The translations under genes and the position numbers were made by a program. This document shows positions 8,902 to 17,492 of a DNA stretch of 64,000 nucleotides, piece after piece (the stretch's first letter is position 1; every line of letters starts with the position of its first letter). The notes below the pieces were generated by a model, which worked only from the letters and a program-made list of their open reading frames with translations, had not been told where the DNA came from and did no database searches. The stretch lies in NCBI GenBank assembly GCA_040770625.1, contig JAXGIW010000004.1, positions 124,001-188,000 of the forward strand. Reading direction: 5' to 3'. The stretch is from 58-81 sp012729145. Its GTDB lineage: Bacteria; Synergistota; Synergistia; Synergistales; Thermovirgaceae.

Positions 8902-9825
8902 TCATCCTTCCAGTAGTATGTTCGTGACCGGTCTGCCCATGGTTCTGCCTTTCCCCGCCTCGATCCTTGCAAAGGAGAGCACCCTTCTCCCGGTGATCAC
9001 AACCAGGCCCTCTCCAGGGTATGCGCCCCACCCTCTTCTCTCGAGCCTTTCAAAAGGGACGGGCCGGCCTGATAAGATGAGGTCCTCCTCGGGAGGGTGT
9101 GCCGTGAAGGTGGTAAAACTGCTTGAGATGACCGAAAGGGGAAGGATCCTCTCCTGCAGGGAGTGGGCATTCATTGCGGCCAGATCATCGCTTGGAATAC
9201 CGTCGGGCAAGATAAAGGGCCCCAGGGACGTCCTGGTCAGGCTCGAGACCACCGCGCCACATCCCAGGGCTGCTCCAAGGTCTCTTACTATACTCCTGAC
9301 GTAGGTGCCCTGATGGCATGTGATCCCAAGAGGAACTTCCAGGTCGCCTTCAAGGGGGCCTGCCCTCCTGATCGAGGTTACCAGAACCGGTCTTGCTTCA
9401 AGCTGGACATCGAAGCCCCTTCGTGCCATTGAGTGAGCCCTTCTGCCCTTTACCTTGACGGCCGAAAAGGACGGGGGTACCTGGTCCCGGAGACCCGAAA
9501 AGGAGAGCAGCGCCCTGTCTATGCCTGCCTCGTCGGCCTTGCCTGCGTCCCCCAGGGCAATGACCTGCCCTGAAAGGTCGTCGGTGTCCGTACTAGATCC
9601 AAGGCGAGCCGTTACAAGGTATGTCTTTGGGAGCATCATCACGAACCGGGAGGCCCTTGTCGCCCTTCCGACAAGAAGGACAAGGATCCCTGAAGCCGTC
9701 GAGTCAAGTGTACCCGCGTGCCCCACTCTCACGCTGCCGCCAAGGATCCTCTTAACCAGGTTGGTACACTGGGTGCTTCTCGTCCCCGGCGCCTTGTCAA
9801 TTACCAGAAAGCCCGATCTCATCAA
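8902..9825 (-). CDS. truB: tRNA pseudouridine(55) synthase
   Basis: A 307-residue protein that makes pseudouridine 55 in the T loop of tRNAs. The catalytic motif GHAGTLDSTASGILVLLVG (about residues 35-53) contains the active Asp, and GFLVIDKAPGTRST is the standard family start. The downstream GTYVRSIVRDLG motif is also typical. The start overlaps the end of the upstream DHH phosphoesterase gene by 29 bp, implying translational coupling. Compared with the core enzyme, the C-terminal 60 or so residues look like a divergent PUA-type tail. Confidence 0.95.
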   Translation of the reverse strand: MMRSGFLVIDKAPGTRSTQCTNLVKRILGGSVRVGHAGTLDSTASGILVLLVGRATRASRFVMMLPKTYLVTARLGSSTDTDDLSGQVIALGDAGKADEAGIDRALLSFSGLRDQVPPSFSAVKVKGRRAHSMARRGFDVQLEARPVLVTSIRRAGPLEGDLEVPLGITCHQGTYVRSIVRDLGAALGCGAVVSSLTRTSLGPFILPDGIPSDDLAAMNAHSLQERILPLSVISSSFTTFTAHPPEEDLILSGRPVPFERLERRGWGAYPGEGLVVITGRRVLSFARIEAGKGRTMGRPVTNILLEG

Positions 9826-10786
9826 GTTCCTCCAGCCTTGAAAGAAAGGCCTTCAGCGATCTCTCAGGGGTTTCTCCCATCCTGCAACCCGAGGCGCGTT
9901 CATGTCCTCCCCCACCCCATAAGGCAGCCATTTCCCTTGCGTTCAGTGGATCCCTTGTACGGATGCTTACACGGCAGCACCCCTCATCCTCCTGGAAGAG
10001 CAGAGCGGCGCGAACACCCCTGACAGATAGAAGGGCGTTGACCAGATCCTCCGTATCCTCCCTTGTCGCTCCGCTGGAAGAAAGGTCCTCTCTCGTAAGG
10101 AAAGTGGCGCAGACCTTCCCGTCAAGGTGAAGGGTGGCCCTGGAGAGACCTGTGCCCCAAAGGTGCAGTCCTGCAAGGGAACGGTTCTCGAAGACTTTCC
10201 GGAATACCCTGGAGGGTTCGGCTCCTCTTGCTACCAGATCGGCTGCCGTTCTGAGCGTCCTCCCGTCCGTTGAGGGGAACCTGAAAAAACCGGTGTCGGT
10301 AGCAACAGCCGTAAAGAGGGGATCGGCCATCTCCCTGGTTATCTCCCATCGGGCAGAAAGGAAGAGTTCGTATATCATCAATCCGACCGAAGAGGCTTCC
10401 TCGTCGACCCAGTTGAAGGTCCCGAACCTGCTGTTGTCCCCGTGGTGATCGATATTGATCACCGCTACCCTGTCCCCGACCTGCGTGAGCCCGCCCACGG
10501 TCCTCCCGGGGTTACTGGTATCCGTCACGACCACAGCCATTTCCCCGTATCCGGTCATCCCTTCAAGGGTTTCGGTGGTGACGTACTTCTCGCTGAAGGG
10601 GAGGAATCCGTATACCCGTGGGAAGGGATCTGGTCCGAACCATGAACACTTTTTACCCAGCGCCATGCCCTTAAGGAAGAGGGCACTTCCGCACCCAAGG
10701 GTGTCTCCGTCGGGCTTCTCGTGGGCCAGGATGATCCACTCCGGAACTTTTTCAAGGGATCGGATCATCTCCTTGAAATCCTTCAA
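9797..10786 (-). CDS. nrnA: DHH-family nanoRNase / pAp phosphatase
   Basis: A 329-residue DHH/DHHA1 phosphoesterase. The metal-binding motifs are visible as AHEKPDGDTLGCGSAL near residue 20, a VTDTSNP segment near residue 87 and the diagnostic INIDHHGDN near residue 110. The C-terminal DHHA1 part ends with WGGGGHERASG. Homologues degrade short RNA oligomers and dephosphorylate 3'-phosphoadenosine 5'-phosphate. The start is a TTG at 10786 that overlaps the rbfA stop as TTGA, with GGGG just upstream. Its location between rbfA and truB is conserved in Firmicutes-like operons. Confidence 0.92.
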   Translation of the reverse strand: MKDFKEMIRSLEKVPEWIILAHEKPDGDTLGCGSALFLKGMALGKKCSWFGPDPFPRVYGFLPFSEKYVTTETLEGMTGYGEMAVVVTDTSNPGRTVGGLTQVGDRVAVINIDHHGDNSRFGTFNWVDEEASSVGLMIYELFLSARWEITREMADPLFTAVATDTGFFRFPSTDGRTLRTAADLVARGAEPSRVFRKVFENRSLAGLHLWGTGLSRATLHLDGKVCATFLTREDLSSSGATREDTEDLVNALLSVRGVRAALLFQEDEGCCRVSIRTRDPLNAREMAALWGGGGHERASGCRMGETPERSLKAFLSRLEELDEIGLSGN

Positions 10787-11157
10787 TTTCCCCGATCCTC
10801 CGTTCCTTCTTCAGCCTCTGGGATCTCGAGACTGTCCAGTATCTCATCAATTGTCCGGGCCCGGTCTTCGGTAGTATCGTAGACGAAGTGAAGCTCCGGC
10901 ACCTGGCGGAGATGCATCCTTTTCCCCAGCATGGACCTGAGAACCCCCGCCGCACGGTTAAGCGCCGTCTCGACGATCTCACGCTTCCCGGGAACAAGGG
11001 TCCTGAAATAGACCTTGGCATGGGAGAGGTCCCTGCTGCAGGATACCTCCGATAGGACAGCCTCTTTCAATGAGTCGTCCTTTATCCTTATCCTGATCAG
11101 GTCGGAGATCTCACGAAGAAGCTCTCTGTTGATCCTTTCAATCCTGAAAGCCGGCAT
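10783..11157 (-). CDS. rbfA: 30S ribosome-binding factor A
   Basis: A 124-residue KH-like protein needed for 16S rRNA 5'-end maturation and cold adaptation. Recognisable segments are FRIERINRELLREISDLI at the start, SHAKVYFRTL in the middle and LRQVPELHFVYD towards the end. The ATG at 11157 has a GAGG about 9 nt upstream; a longer TTG start at 11187 is in frame but less suitable. It overlaps the stop of the DUF503 gene by 20 bp and shares a TTGA overlap with nrnA. Confidence 0.93.
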   Translation of the reverse strand: MPAFRIERINRELLREISDLIRIRIKDDSLKEAVLSEVSCSRDLSHAKVYFRTLVPGKREIVETALNRAAGVLRSMLGKRMHLRQVPELHFVYDTTEDRARTIDEILDSLEIPEAEEGTEDRGN

Positions 11158-11464
11158 ATCTTTCAACCTCTTTGATCTCCCGAACAAGAAGGAATTCGCC
11201 CTTTTCCTCCATCGAACGGATCATCCGCAACAGCGAGTCGAGCCTTTCCCCGGCCTCGGAAGGAGAGGACGAGACAGCGGAAAAGGCCAGGAAACCATCC
11301 TGGAATGACCCCTCGGGACCAAGATCGGCCGAGGAGACGTTGAGCCTGCTTCGCGCCCTTTCCAGGAGTGACCTGGTGACCTGCCTTCGGTCCTTGAGGC
11401 TGGCGGCTCCGGGTATTTTCAGCTGGACCACGAGGACACCGCAGAAGAGGGTCTGTTCCCCCAT
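11138..11464 (-). CDS. DUF503 (YlxP-like) small protein
   Basis: A 108-residue protein of the DUF503 family, recognised by CGVLVVQLKIPGAASLKDRRQ at its N-terminus and by its position between infB and rbfA, where the family usually sits. Its precise function is unknown; a ribosome-assembly role is often suggested from context. The ATG at 11462-11464 overlaps the infB TGA (11464-11466) by one base as TGATG read backwards on the minus strand, so translation is probably coupled. Confidence 0.85.
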   Translation of the reverse strand: MGEQTLFCGVLVVQLKIPGAASLKDRRQVTRSLLERARSRLNVSSADLGPEGSFQDGFLAFSAVSSSPSEAGERLDSLLRMIRSMEEKGEFLLVREIKEVERYAGFQD

Positions 11465-13416
11465 CAATCGAGGGTCCTCTTTTCCTCTACCAGTTCGAAG
11501 GCTTCAACAATGTCCCCTTCGTGGAAATCCTGCTGGTTCGAGAAGCTCATCCCGCACTCGTAACCGGAGGTTACTTCCCTGGCGTCGTCCTTGAACCTCC
11601 TGAGAGCTGACAGGTTCCCCTCCCAGTAAACGACGCCATCCCTAATCAGCCTTACCTTCCCTCCTCTTTTGATCAAACCCTCGGTCACGTAACACCCGGC
11701 AACCTTTCCGGCCTTGGGCACCTTGAAAACAGCACGTATCTCGGCCTGCCCCAGCACCTGCTCCCTGATGGTTGGGGCAAGCATCCCTTCCAGGGCTGCG
11801 TGAACATCTTCGATAACGTCGTATATTATCCTGTAAAGCCTGATCTGTATCCCTTCATCCTCGGCCATCCTCTTGGCGTTGGGGTCGGGCCTGACGTTGA
11901 AACCGATGATGATAGCGTTGGATGCCGAAGCAAGCATAACGTCTGATTCGGAGATCCTTCCTACCCCTTCATGGACGAACTGGATGCCCACCTCGCTGGT
12001 CTCTATCTTCTTCAGGGAGGCCTTTAGAGCTTCCAGTGATCCCTGGACATCGCACTTGAGAACAACAGGCAGGGTGGGGGTCTCCCCCATCTGCATACGG
12101 TCGTACATCTCCTCCAGGGTGATCTTTCTTGCCGGTCCCGATCCTGCCTCTTTACGTGCCGTCTCTCTCTCGTTCATTACCTGGCGGGCTTCCTTCTCGC
12201 TCAAGACAACGGTGAACATCTCGCCGGGCTGTGGGACACCGGAGAAACCCAGTATCTCAACGGCGGTGCTGGGACCGGCCTCTTCAGTCTGGTTCCCGGA
12301 ATCTCCTATCATGGCCCTGATCTTCCCCCATGCCGAGTCGGTCCGGATAATGTCACCTCTCTTAAGGGTGCCCTGTTGCACCAGAACGGTTGCCACAGGT
12401 CCCTTTCCCTTGTCCAGCCTGGCCTCGATCACCGTTCCTTCGGGAGAGACCGAGGGGTCTGCCTTGAGCTCCAGCATATCGGCCACGATAAGTACCATTT
12501 CAAGAAGCTGTTCGATGCCATGTCCTGTAACTGCCGAAATGTCAACGAAAATCGTGTCCCCGCCCCACTCCTCCGGTACAAGTCCGTAGTCGGAGAGCTG
12601 CTGTCTGACCCTGTCGGGGCGGGCCTCGGGTTTATCAATCTTGTTCACGCTGACCACGATGGGTACTCCTGAGGCCTTGGCGTGATTCAGGGCCTCCACT
12701 GTCTGCGGCTTGACCCCGTCGTCAGCGGCAACTACAAGGATCACTATGTCCGTTGCCTGGGCCCCCCTGGCTCTCATGGCAGTAAAAGCCTCATGTCCGG
12801 GGGTATCCAGGAATACTATCCTTTTCCCCTTATGGACCACCGTTGAGGCTCCGATATGCTGGGTTATTCCTCCCGCCTCGGTTTCGGTGATCCTGGTCTT
12901 CCTTATGTGATCCAGAAGGGTCGTCTTCCCATGGTCAACGTGCCCCATGACGGTAATTATCGGAGCCCTTTCAAGGAGGTTATCGCCCCTGAAGAGAGGT
13001 TTTCTGCTAACCACTGCACTCTCCTCGGTGGACTGTTCATCACCTGTTACTATCTCTATCGCGAGTTCTGACGAAAGGACCTTCAGGATCTCATCTGTAA
13101 CTGGCGAATTGGCAGGGATCATGTGGCCTGAAGAGACCAGGATCTTGACCAGTTCCCCGGGTTTCTTCCCCAGATGGATCGCCACCTCATTGATAAGAGC
13201 CCCTTTGGGGACGACCACCTTCCTGGAAGGAACGCTGTCGCGGCAAGGCCCCTTTCTCCCTTCGCTGACGGCATCCTCGACCAGCTGGGCAGTCTCGGAC
13301 TCTATTGAGCTCATATGGTTCTTGACCTCTACACCGAGATCCCTAAGGAGATCCATCATCTCCCTGTTGGTTTTTCCCAGCATCTTTGCCAGTTCATAGA
13401 CCCTGATCTTGCTCAT
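11464..13416 (-). CDS. infB: Translation initiation factor IF-2
   Basis: A 650-residue GTPase that brings initiator fMet-tRNA to the 30S subunit. The order is a short IF2 N-terminal module (about residues 1-55, starting SKIRVYELAKMLGKTNREM), a second IF2_N region (65-125), the G domain with MGHVDHGKTT at 157-166, DTPGHEAF and NKIDKPEA, then the beta-barrel and C-terminal tRNA-binding domains. It is compact: only about 155 residues precede the G domain, compared with several hundred in enteric forms. GAGGAGG lies upstream of the ATG at 13416. Confidence 0.96.
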   Translation of the reverse strand: MSKIRVYELAKMLGKTNREMMDLLRDLGVEVKNHMSSIESETAQLVEDAVSEGRKGPCRDSVPSRKVVVPKGALINEVAIHLGKKPGELVKILVSSGHMIPANSPVTDEILKVLSSELAIEIVTGDEQSTEESAVVSRKPLFRGDNLLERAPIITVMGHVDHGKTTLLDHIRKTRITETEAGGITQHIGASTVVHKGKRIVFLDTPGHEAFTAMRARGAQATDIVILVVAADDGVKPQTVEALNHAKASGVPIVVSVNKIDKPEARPDRVRQQLSDYGLVPEEWGGDTIFVDISAVTGHGIEQLLEMVLIVADMLELKADPSVSPEGTVIEARLDKGKGPVATVLVQQGTLKRGDIIRTDSAWGKIRAMIGDSGNQTEEAGPSTAVEILGFSGVPQPGEMFTVVLSEKEARQVMNERETARKEAGSGPARKITLEEMYDRMQMGETPTLPVVLKCDVQGSLEALKASLKKIETSEVGIQFVHEGVGRISESDVMLASASNAIIIGFNVRPDPNAKRMAEDEGIQIRLYRIIYDVIEDVHAALEGMLAPTIREQVLGQAEIRAVFKVPKAGKVAGCYVTEGLIKRGGKVRLIRDGVVYWEGNLSALRRFKDDAREVTSGYECGMSFSNQQDFHEGDIVEAFELVEEKRTLD

Positions 13417-13738
13417 ATCTATCGGCCTCCTCGGTCAGCAGCTTTTCAATCTTCTCCGAAAGTCCATTCTCAAGGGGCAGTCCGACGATCTGTGTCTGAC
13501 TGGTGGAAAGGAGGCGCCCCAACTCTTCCCTTCCGAGATTCCCTGTGACCATGACCCGGCACATGCCTCTTCTCCTGTAGCCTTCTATCATGGACCTGAC
13601 GTTCCGGGAATGGTCGCCTGACAGAATGATCAGGAGCCTTTTGCCTCTCCTGAGTTCAGCCTTGACAGTATCCTGCCCCGAAAACAGTAACCCTGCCCTC
13701 CGGGCGATCCCCAAAAGACCCGAAAGCCTATCGTTCAT
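13394..13738 (-). CDS. ylxQ: Ribosomal protein L7Ae/L30e-like protein (YlxQ-type)
   Basis: A 114-residue RNA-binding protein of the L7Ae/L30e fold. The N-terminus RLSGLLGIARRAGLLFSGQD and the central RLLIILSGDHS resemble YlxQ proteins, which bind kink-turn RNA and lie between ylxR and infB. The ATG at 13738 was chosen over longer in-frame starts because the extension would overlap most of the end of ylxR without homology. It overlaps both neighbours slightly (11 bp with ylxR and 23 bp with infB). Confidence 0.85.
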   Translation of the reverse strand: MNDRLSGLLGIARRAGLLFSGQDTVKAELRRGKRLLIILSGDHSRNVRSMIEGYRRRGMCRVMVTGNLGREELGRLLSTSQTQIVGLPLENGLSEKIEKLLTEEADRYEQDQGL

Positions 13739-14051
13739 GGCCGTTCCCCTCCGGAACGGATCTGTCCGCGATCTCGTCAAGAAGTGCGGAGATGGATACA
13801 AATATCTCATCTGGAACCTGCGACCTGAGAGATCTTGAAAGCTGCTTTCTCTTTCGGGCAAGTTCCAGGCAGCTCCGTTTTCTGCAGAGATAGACCCCTC
13901 TTCCCGGGGCTCTCCCGGTGGGATCGACGACGATCTCTCCGTCGGGGCTCCTTACGATACGCAACAGTTCGGTCCTGCGGAACTCTCCTCCGCAACCGGC
14001 ACAGGTCCTGGGTCTTCTTCTCTTTCCGGGTCCCGTCGCCGTTCCGATCAT
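13728..14051 (-). CDS. ylxR: YlxR family RNA-binding protein
   Basis: A 107-residue protein with the YlxR hallmark RTCAGCGGEFRRTELLRIV near the N-terminus, then DPTGRAPGRGVYLCRKRSC. The two cysteine clusters and basic surface match YlxR, reported in Bacillus to modulate RNase P. The ATG (14049-14051) overlaps the nusA stop in an ATGA junction, so the start is well supported. It is part of the rimP-nusA-ylxR-ylxQ-infB order seen in many bacteria. Confidence 0.9.
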   Translation of the reverse strand: MIGTATGPGKRRRPRTCAGCGGEFRRTELLRIVRSPDGEIVVDPTGRAPGRGVYLCRKRSCLELARKRKQLSRSLRSQVPDEIFVSISALLDEIADRSVPEGNGHER

Positions 14052-15154
14052 GCCCCATCCTCTCCAGGGGTTATCAGGTCCTCGAAAAGGTCCTGGAGGG
14101 TGGGCAGCTTCTCTGGTTCGAGCACCTTGATATCGATCTTCCACTTTGTCAGACGAGCGGCCAGCCTGACGTTCTGTCCGGCCTTTCCTATGGCAAGGGA
14201 GAGGTGATCAGGCCTGACGAACACCTGGACGGATCTCTCCTGTTCAAGAACTGGTTCGACCTTCAGGACCCGGGCCGGCGAAAGGGCGTTCCTGATAAAG
14301 ACCAGAGGATCGCTGCTCCATACGACCACGTCTATTCTTTCGCCGCCGAGCTCTTTGCTTATGGACTTGATCCTGGCACCTGCGTTACCGATACAGGCCC
14401 CTACGGGATCCACGTTGGGATCAAGGGTGGATACGGCTACCTTGGCCCTTGCGCCAGACTCCCTTACTATCTCCCTGATCTCGATGGTCCCCTCCCTGAT
14501 CTCGGGGATCTCAAGCTCAAGAAGCTTCCTCAAAAGTCCCGGATGGCTCCGGGAGACGACGATCTTGGGTCCCCTGGTCGTCTGTCTCACCTCTACGAGG
14601 AAGAACTTCATCCTGCTTCCGAGAGAATAGGATTCCCCGACTATTCTCTCTTCCCTGGGCAGAATGGCCTCGGTTCTGTCGTTCAGCCTCACCAGGACCT
14701 GGTCGTTCTCGGACTTGAACACCACCCCGTTGACAAGATCGCCGATCTTGTCCGAGAACTCCTCGTATATGACCTGCCTCTCGGCATCCTTCAGCCTCTG
14801 AATAATGACCTGCCTTGCTGTCTGGGCTGCTATGCGACCGAATTTCTCCGGTTCGACCTCCACCCTGACTATATCTCCAAAAGAAACGTCATTGAAGCCA
14901 AGTTTTGATGCCTCTTCCATGGACAGCTCCGTGTCAGGATCGTTCACCACTTCCACTATCTGCCTGACCTCGCAGATGGATACTTCCCCACTCTCCAGGG
15001 CCACGAAGACCTCGATATTCTGATCTCCCCCCCGGTACTTTCGGTAGGCGGATATCATCGCCGCCTCGAGGCCCGAGGAAATGACCTCCAGGGGCAAGTT
15101 CCTCTCCTGGGTTATCTGCTTCAGGGCTCGAACGAAATCGCGTCCCAGCTGCAT
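14048..15154 (-). CDS. nusA: Transcription termination/antitermination protein NusA
   Basis: A 368-residue factor that binds RNA polymerase and modulates pausing, hairpin-dependent termination and antitermination. The N-terminal polymerase-binding domain (1-125) is followed by an S1 domain (about 130-200) and two KH domains (about 205-345), seen in DPVGACIGNAGARIKSI and DHLSLAIGKAGQNVRLAARL. The long acidic C-terminal repeats of enteric NusA are absent, as in Firmicutes. The ATG overlaps the rimP TAA as TAATG. NusA may regulate its own operon through the hairpin at 15739-15765. Confidence 0.96.
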   Translation of the reverse strand: MQLGRDFVRALKQITQERNLPLEVISSGLEAAMISAYRKYRGGDQNIEVFVALESGEVSICEVRQIVEVVNDPDTELSMEEASKLGFNDVSFGDIVRVEVEPEKFGRIAAQTARQVIIQRLKDAERQVIYEEFSDKIGDLVNGVVFKSENDQVLVRLNDRTEAILPREERIVGESYSLGSRMKFFLVEVRQTTRGPKIVVSRSHPGLLRKLLELEIPEIREGTIEIREIVRESGARAKVAVSTLDPNVDPVGACIGNAGARIKSISKELGGERIDVVVWSSDPLVFIRNALSPARVLKVEPVLEQERSVQVFVRPDHLSLAIGKAGQNVRLAARLTKWKIDIKVLEPEKLPTLQDLFEDLITPGEDGA

Positions 15155-15681
15155 TACTGCTGCCCCCTTTTCTTTTTTCCCTTGGCTACGGGCTTTTCCG
15201 GGCCCGGCATTTCAAAGACCAGGTTCGCTCTTGAAATGTCATTGAAGGGGACAGAGATCTCCCCCGATCCGTCTTCGCGGAACAGGACAGTCTCCCCGGA
15301 AACGGAAATAACAGTTCCTGTCAGATTCTTTCGTCCATCGAGACCGCTTTTGAGTCGTATCTTTGCCCTCTTCCCCGAAAAACGTTCATAGTCAGAGATC
15401 TTGAAAAGGGGTCTCTCGATCCCCGGGGAACTGACCTGCAGGAAGTATCTATCAGGCAAACCAGGGTCACTGTCGTCGAGCATTCTTCCCAGCTTTCTCG
15501 ACACGATCTCGCAGTCCTTGACATTAATGCCGCCCAGACTGTCGATCAGCACCCTGAGAACCGTACGGCCCTCCTCCAATGCCAGTCCGGACCAGACGTA
15601 TTCATAACCGGATTCCTCGACCAGCTCTCTGATGGAACCATGCATCCTGTGCACAGCCTCTCTTTCGACCTGTCTTGTCAT
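15154..15681 (-). CDS. rimP: Ribosome maturation factor RimP
   Basis: A 175-residue protein for 30S subunit maturation. The family pattern is seen in LVEESGYEYVWSGLALEEGR, LRVLIDSLGGINVKDCEIVSR and the strongly conserved DRYFLQVSSPGIERPL. A basic tail (KGKKKRGQQ) ends the protein. The ATG at 15681 was chosen; a TTG two codons upstream (15687) is closer to the AGGTGG and is nearly as good. It is the first gene of the nusA-infB operon, about 115 nt downstream of a strong promoter and just after an attenuator-like hairpin. Confidence 0.92.
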   Translation of the reverse strand: MTRQVEREAVHRMHGSIRELVEESGYEYVWSGLALEEGRTVLRVLIDSLGGINVKDCEIVSRKLGRMLDDSDPGLPDRYFLQVSSPGIERPLFKISDYERFSGKRAKIRLKSGLDGRKNLTGTVISVSGETVLFREDGSGEISVPFNDISRANLVFEMPGPEKPVAKGKKKRGQQ

Positions 15682-15732
15682 TCTCAAAGCACCACCTGCT
15701 ACAAAACTGTTAAACCTGTTTTAAGAGCGGAT

Positions 15733-15765
15733 AAAAAACGAAGAGCAGGATCTCCCTGCTCTTCG
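15733..15765 (-). terminator. Strong hairpin with U tract: guaB terminator or rimP-nusA leader attenuator
   Basis: On the minus strand CGAAGAGCAGG (15755-15765) pairs perfectly over 11 bp with CCTGCTCTTCG (15739-15749), with a GAGAT-type loop, followed directly by TTTTTT (15733-15738). There is no T tract on the plus strand, so it acts only on minus-strand transcription. It lies 155 bp beyond the guaB stop, downstream of a good promoter (15803-15832) and upstream of rimP, so it would also stop transcripts from that promoter. Confidence 0.85.
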
Positions 15766-15802
15766 CCCCATCCAGAACTTTGAAGGCGGTTCAACTTTGA
15801 TG

Positions 15803-15832
15803 AGTATACCACGCCCTCAAGACTTTTTTCAA
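15803..15832 (-). promoter_or_regulatory. Sigma-70-type promoter of the rimP-nusA-infB operon
   Basis: On the minus strand TTGAAA (15827-15832) is separated by 18 bp from TATACT (15803-15808); each hexamer differs from consensus at one position. The predicted start is around 15796. The transcript would meet the 15739-15765 hairpin at roughly +32 to +58 before reaching rimP. Confidence 0.7.
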
Positions 15833-15920
15833 CTTGTTCCGAGAACCGACAGCGACACGGTTGTGATTGAAAGACCCTTCGTTCGGGACCAGGTTCGCCG
15901 ACTTTCCAGCCTTTCCATAT

Positions 15921-17396
15921 CTATTCCATTCGGTAGTTCGGGGCCTCCTTGGTTATCACCACATCGTGGGGGTGGCTCTCCTTGACACCAGCGCCGGTTA
16001 TTTTGACGAAGTTGGCATCTTCCTGCAGCCGTTCGATATTGGAGGCGCCTACGTAACCCATGCCTGATCTCAGACCACCCACAAGCTGATATGCAATAGC
16101 GCTCATCGGGCCTTTGTAGGGGACGAGTCCCTCGATCCCTTCCGGGACCAGTTTCTCCTCTTCCTGGCCCTCCTGGAAATAGCGGTCCTTGCTCTCGCCG
16201 CCCTTCATCGCCCCCAGGGAGCCCATCCCCCTGTAACTTTTGAAGGACCTTCCCCGGTAGATGACAACCTCTCCGGGACTCTCGTCCGTACCGGCGAAAA
16301 GGGATCCTATCATTACCGAATCAGCTCCGGCTGCAATGGCCTTGACCACGTCTCCCGAGTACCTTATCCCCCCGTCGGCAATAACTGTCTTGCCTCTGGA
16401 GTGAGCCACTTTGGCAACTCTCATGACCGCTGAAAGCTGGGGGATGCCGATTCCCGCAATAACCCGTGTGGTGCATATCGATCCGGGCCCGACCCCCACT
16501 TTGACCGCATCCGCTCCAGCGTTGATGAGCGCTTCGGCCGCCTCTCCGGTTGCGATATTTCCTCCAACAAGCGCGACTCCGGGGAAGTTCCTCCTGACAA
16601 GTCCTACTGTTTCCATCACGGACCTGGAGTGTCCATGGGCCGTATCAACTACAAGAACATCAATGCCCGCCTCAACCAGATTGGCTGCCCTTTCCAGGGC
16701 TCCCTCCCCGACACCAAGCGCAGCACCGACCCTGAGTCTTCCCCTGGAGTCCTTCGATGCCTGGGGGAAGTCCCTGGCCTTCTGTATATCCTTGATGGTG
16801 ATCAGACCTTTCAGGATCCCGTCACGGTCGACGATAGGGAGTTTTTCGATCTTGTGTTTCATCAGTATCTTGGTGGCGCCTTCAAGATCCGTGCCAACGG
16901 GTGCCGTGACCAGGTTCTCATGGGTCATAACCCCGCTGATGGGCTGCTGGTAGTCGGTAACGAAACGAAGGTCACGGTTGGTTATTATCCCTACCAGTCT
17001 ACGCCTGTCGTCGACAATTGGTACTCCCGATATATGGTAGTGGTCCATGAGCTCGACTGCATCCTTGACCAGGTCCTCGGGGTGGAGGTAGAAGGGGTCC
17101 ACGATGACCCCTGATTCGGAGCGCTTGACCTTGTCAACCTCGGCGACCTGTTTTTCCCAGCTCATATTCCGGTGGATAATACCTATCCCACCCTCTCTCG
17201 CAAGAGCGATGGCCAGCCTGCTTTCTGTCACAGTGTCCATCGCTGCGCTACAGAGGGGGATGTTGAGGCTTATCTCCGGGGTCAGGAAGGAGGAGACATC
17301 GACCTGGGACGGTATCACCTCGCTGTAGGATGGTACCAGGAGCACGTCGTCGAATGTCAGCCCATCTCCAATTATCCTTTTCTCGGGACCGTCCAT
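15921..17396 (-). CDS. guaB: IMP dehydrogenase
   Basis: A 491-residue enzyme converting IMP to XMP with NAD+, the rate-limiting step of GMP synthesis. The barrel domain opens with GLTFDDVLLVPSYSEVIP and is interrupted by a CBS pair (about residues 98-208, with HISGVPIVDD and KIEKLPIVD). The catalytic loop GPGSICTTR has the active Cys near position 308, and the YRGMGSLGAM flap follows. GAGGAGG precedes the ATG at 17396. The gene is separated from the rimP operon by a terminator and promoter. Purine salvage genes appear elsewhere in this window (gpt, purine nucleoside phosphorylase). Confidence 0.97.
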   Translation of the reverse strand: MDGPEKRIIGDGLTFDDVLLVPSYSEVIPSQVDVSSFLTPEISLNIPLCSAAMDTVTESRLAIALAREGGIGIIHRNMSWEKQVAEVDKVKRSESGVIVDPFYLHPEDLVKDAVELMDHYHISGVPIVDDRRRLVGIITNRDLRFVTDYQQPISGVMTHENLVTAPVGTDLEGATKILMKHKIEKLPIVDRDGILKGLITIKDIQKARDFPQASKDSRGRLRVGAALGVGEGALERAANLVEAGIDVLVVDTAHGHSRSVMETVGLVRRNFPGVALVGGNIATGEAAEALINAGADAVKVGVGPGSICTTRVIAGIGIPQLSAVMRVAKVAHSRGKTVIADGGIRYSGDVVKAIAAGADSVMIGSLFAGTDESPGEVVIYRGRSFKSYRGMGSLGAMKGGESKDRYFQEGQEEEKLVPEGIEGLVPYKGPMSAIAYQLVGGLRSGMGYVGASNIERLQEDANFVKITGAGVKESHPHDVVITKEAPNYRME

Positions 17397-17461
17397 CTGG
17401 GCACCTCCTCTTGGTCCGGGATGATCCAGCCTGTCGTTCCTTTTACTCTGTTGGCAGAGAG

Positions 17462-17489
17462 TCTATACCAAAGAGGGCCTTCCCTGCAA
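17462..17489 (-). promoter_or_regulatory. Candidate promoter of guaB
   Basis: On the minus strand TTGCAG (17484-17489) and TATAGA (17462-17467) are separated by 16 bp in the 96-bp gap between ispDF and guaB. The predicted start leaves a leader of about 60 nt before the guaB ATG. The hexamers are moderate matches. Confidence 0.45.
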
Positions 17490-17492
17490 CTG

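Noticed and set aside
13835..14908. Long plus-strand open frame opposite nusA
   Set aside because: It is antisense to a clearly conserved gene, has no recognisable motif and arises from codon bias on the coding strand.
15833..15920. Possible small peptide gene or structured RNA just after guaB
   Set aside because: A 29-codon frame exists but lacks a ribosome binding site, and no convincing secondary structure or known RNA family is apparent.
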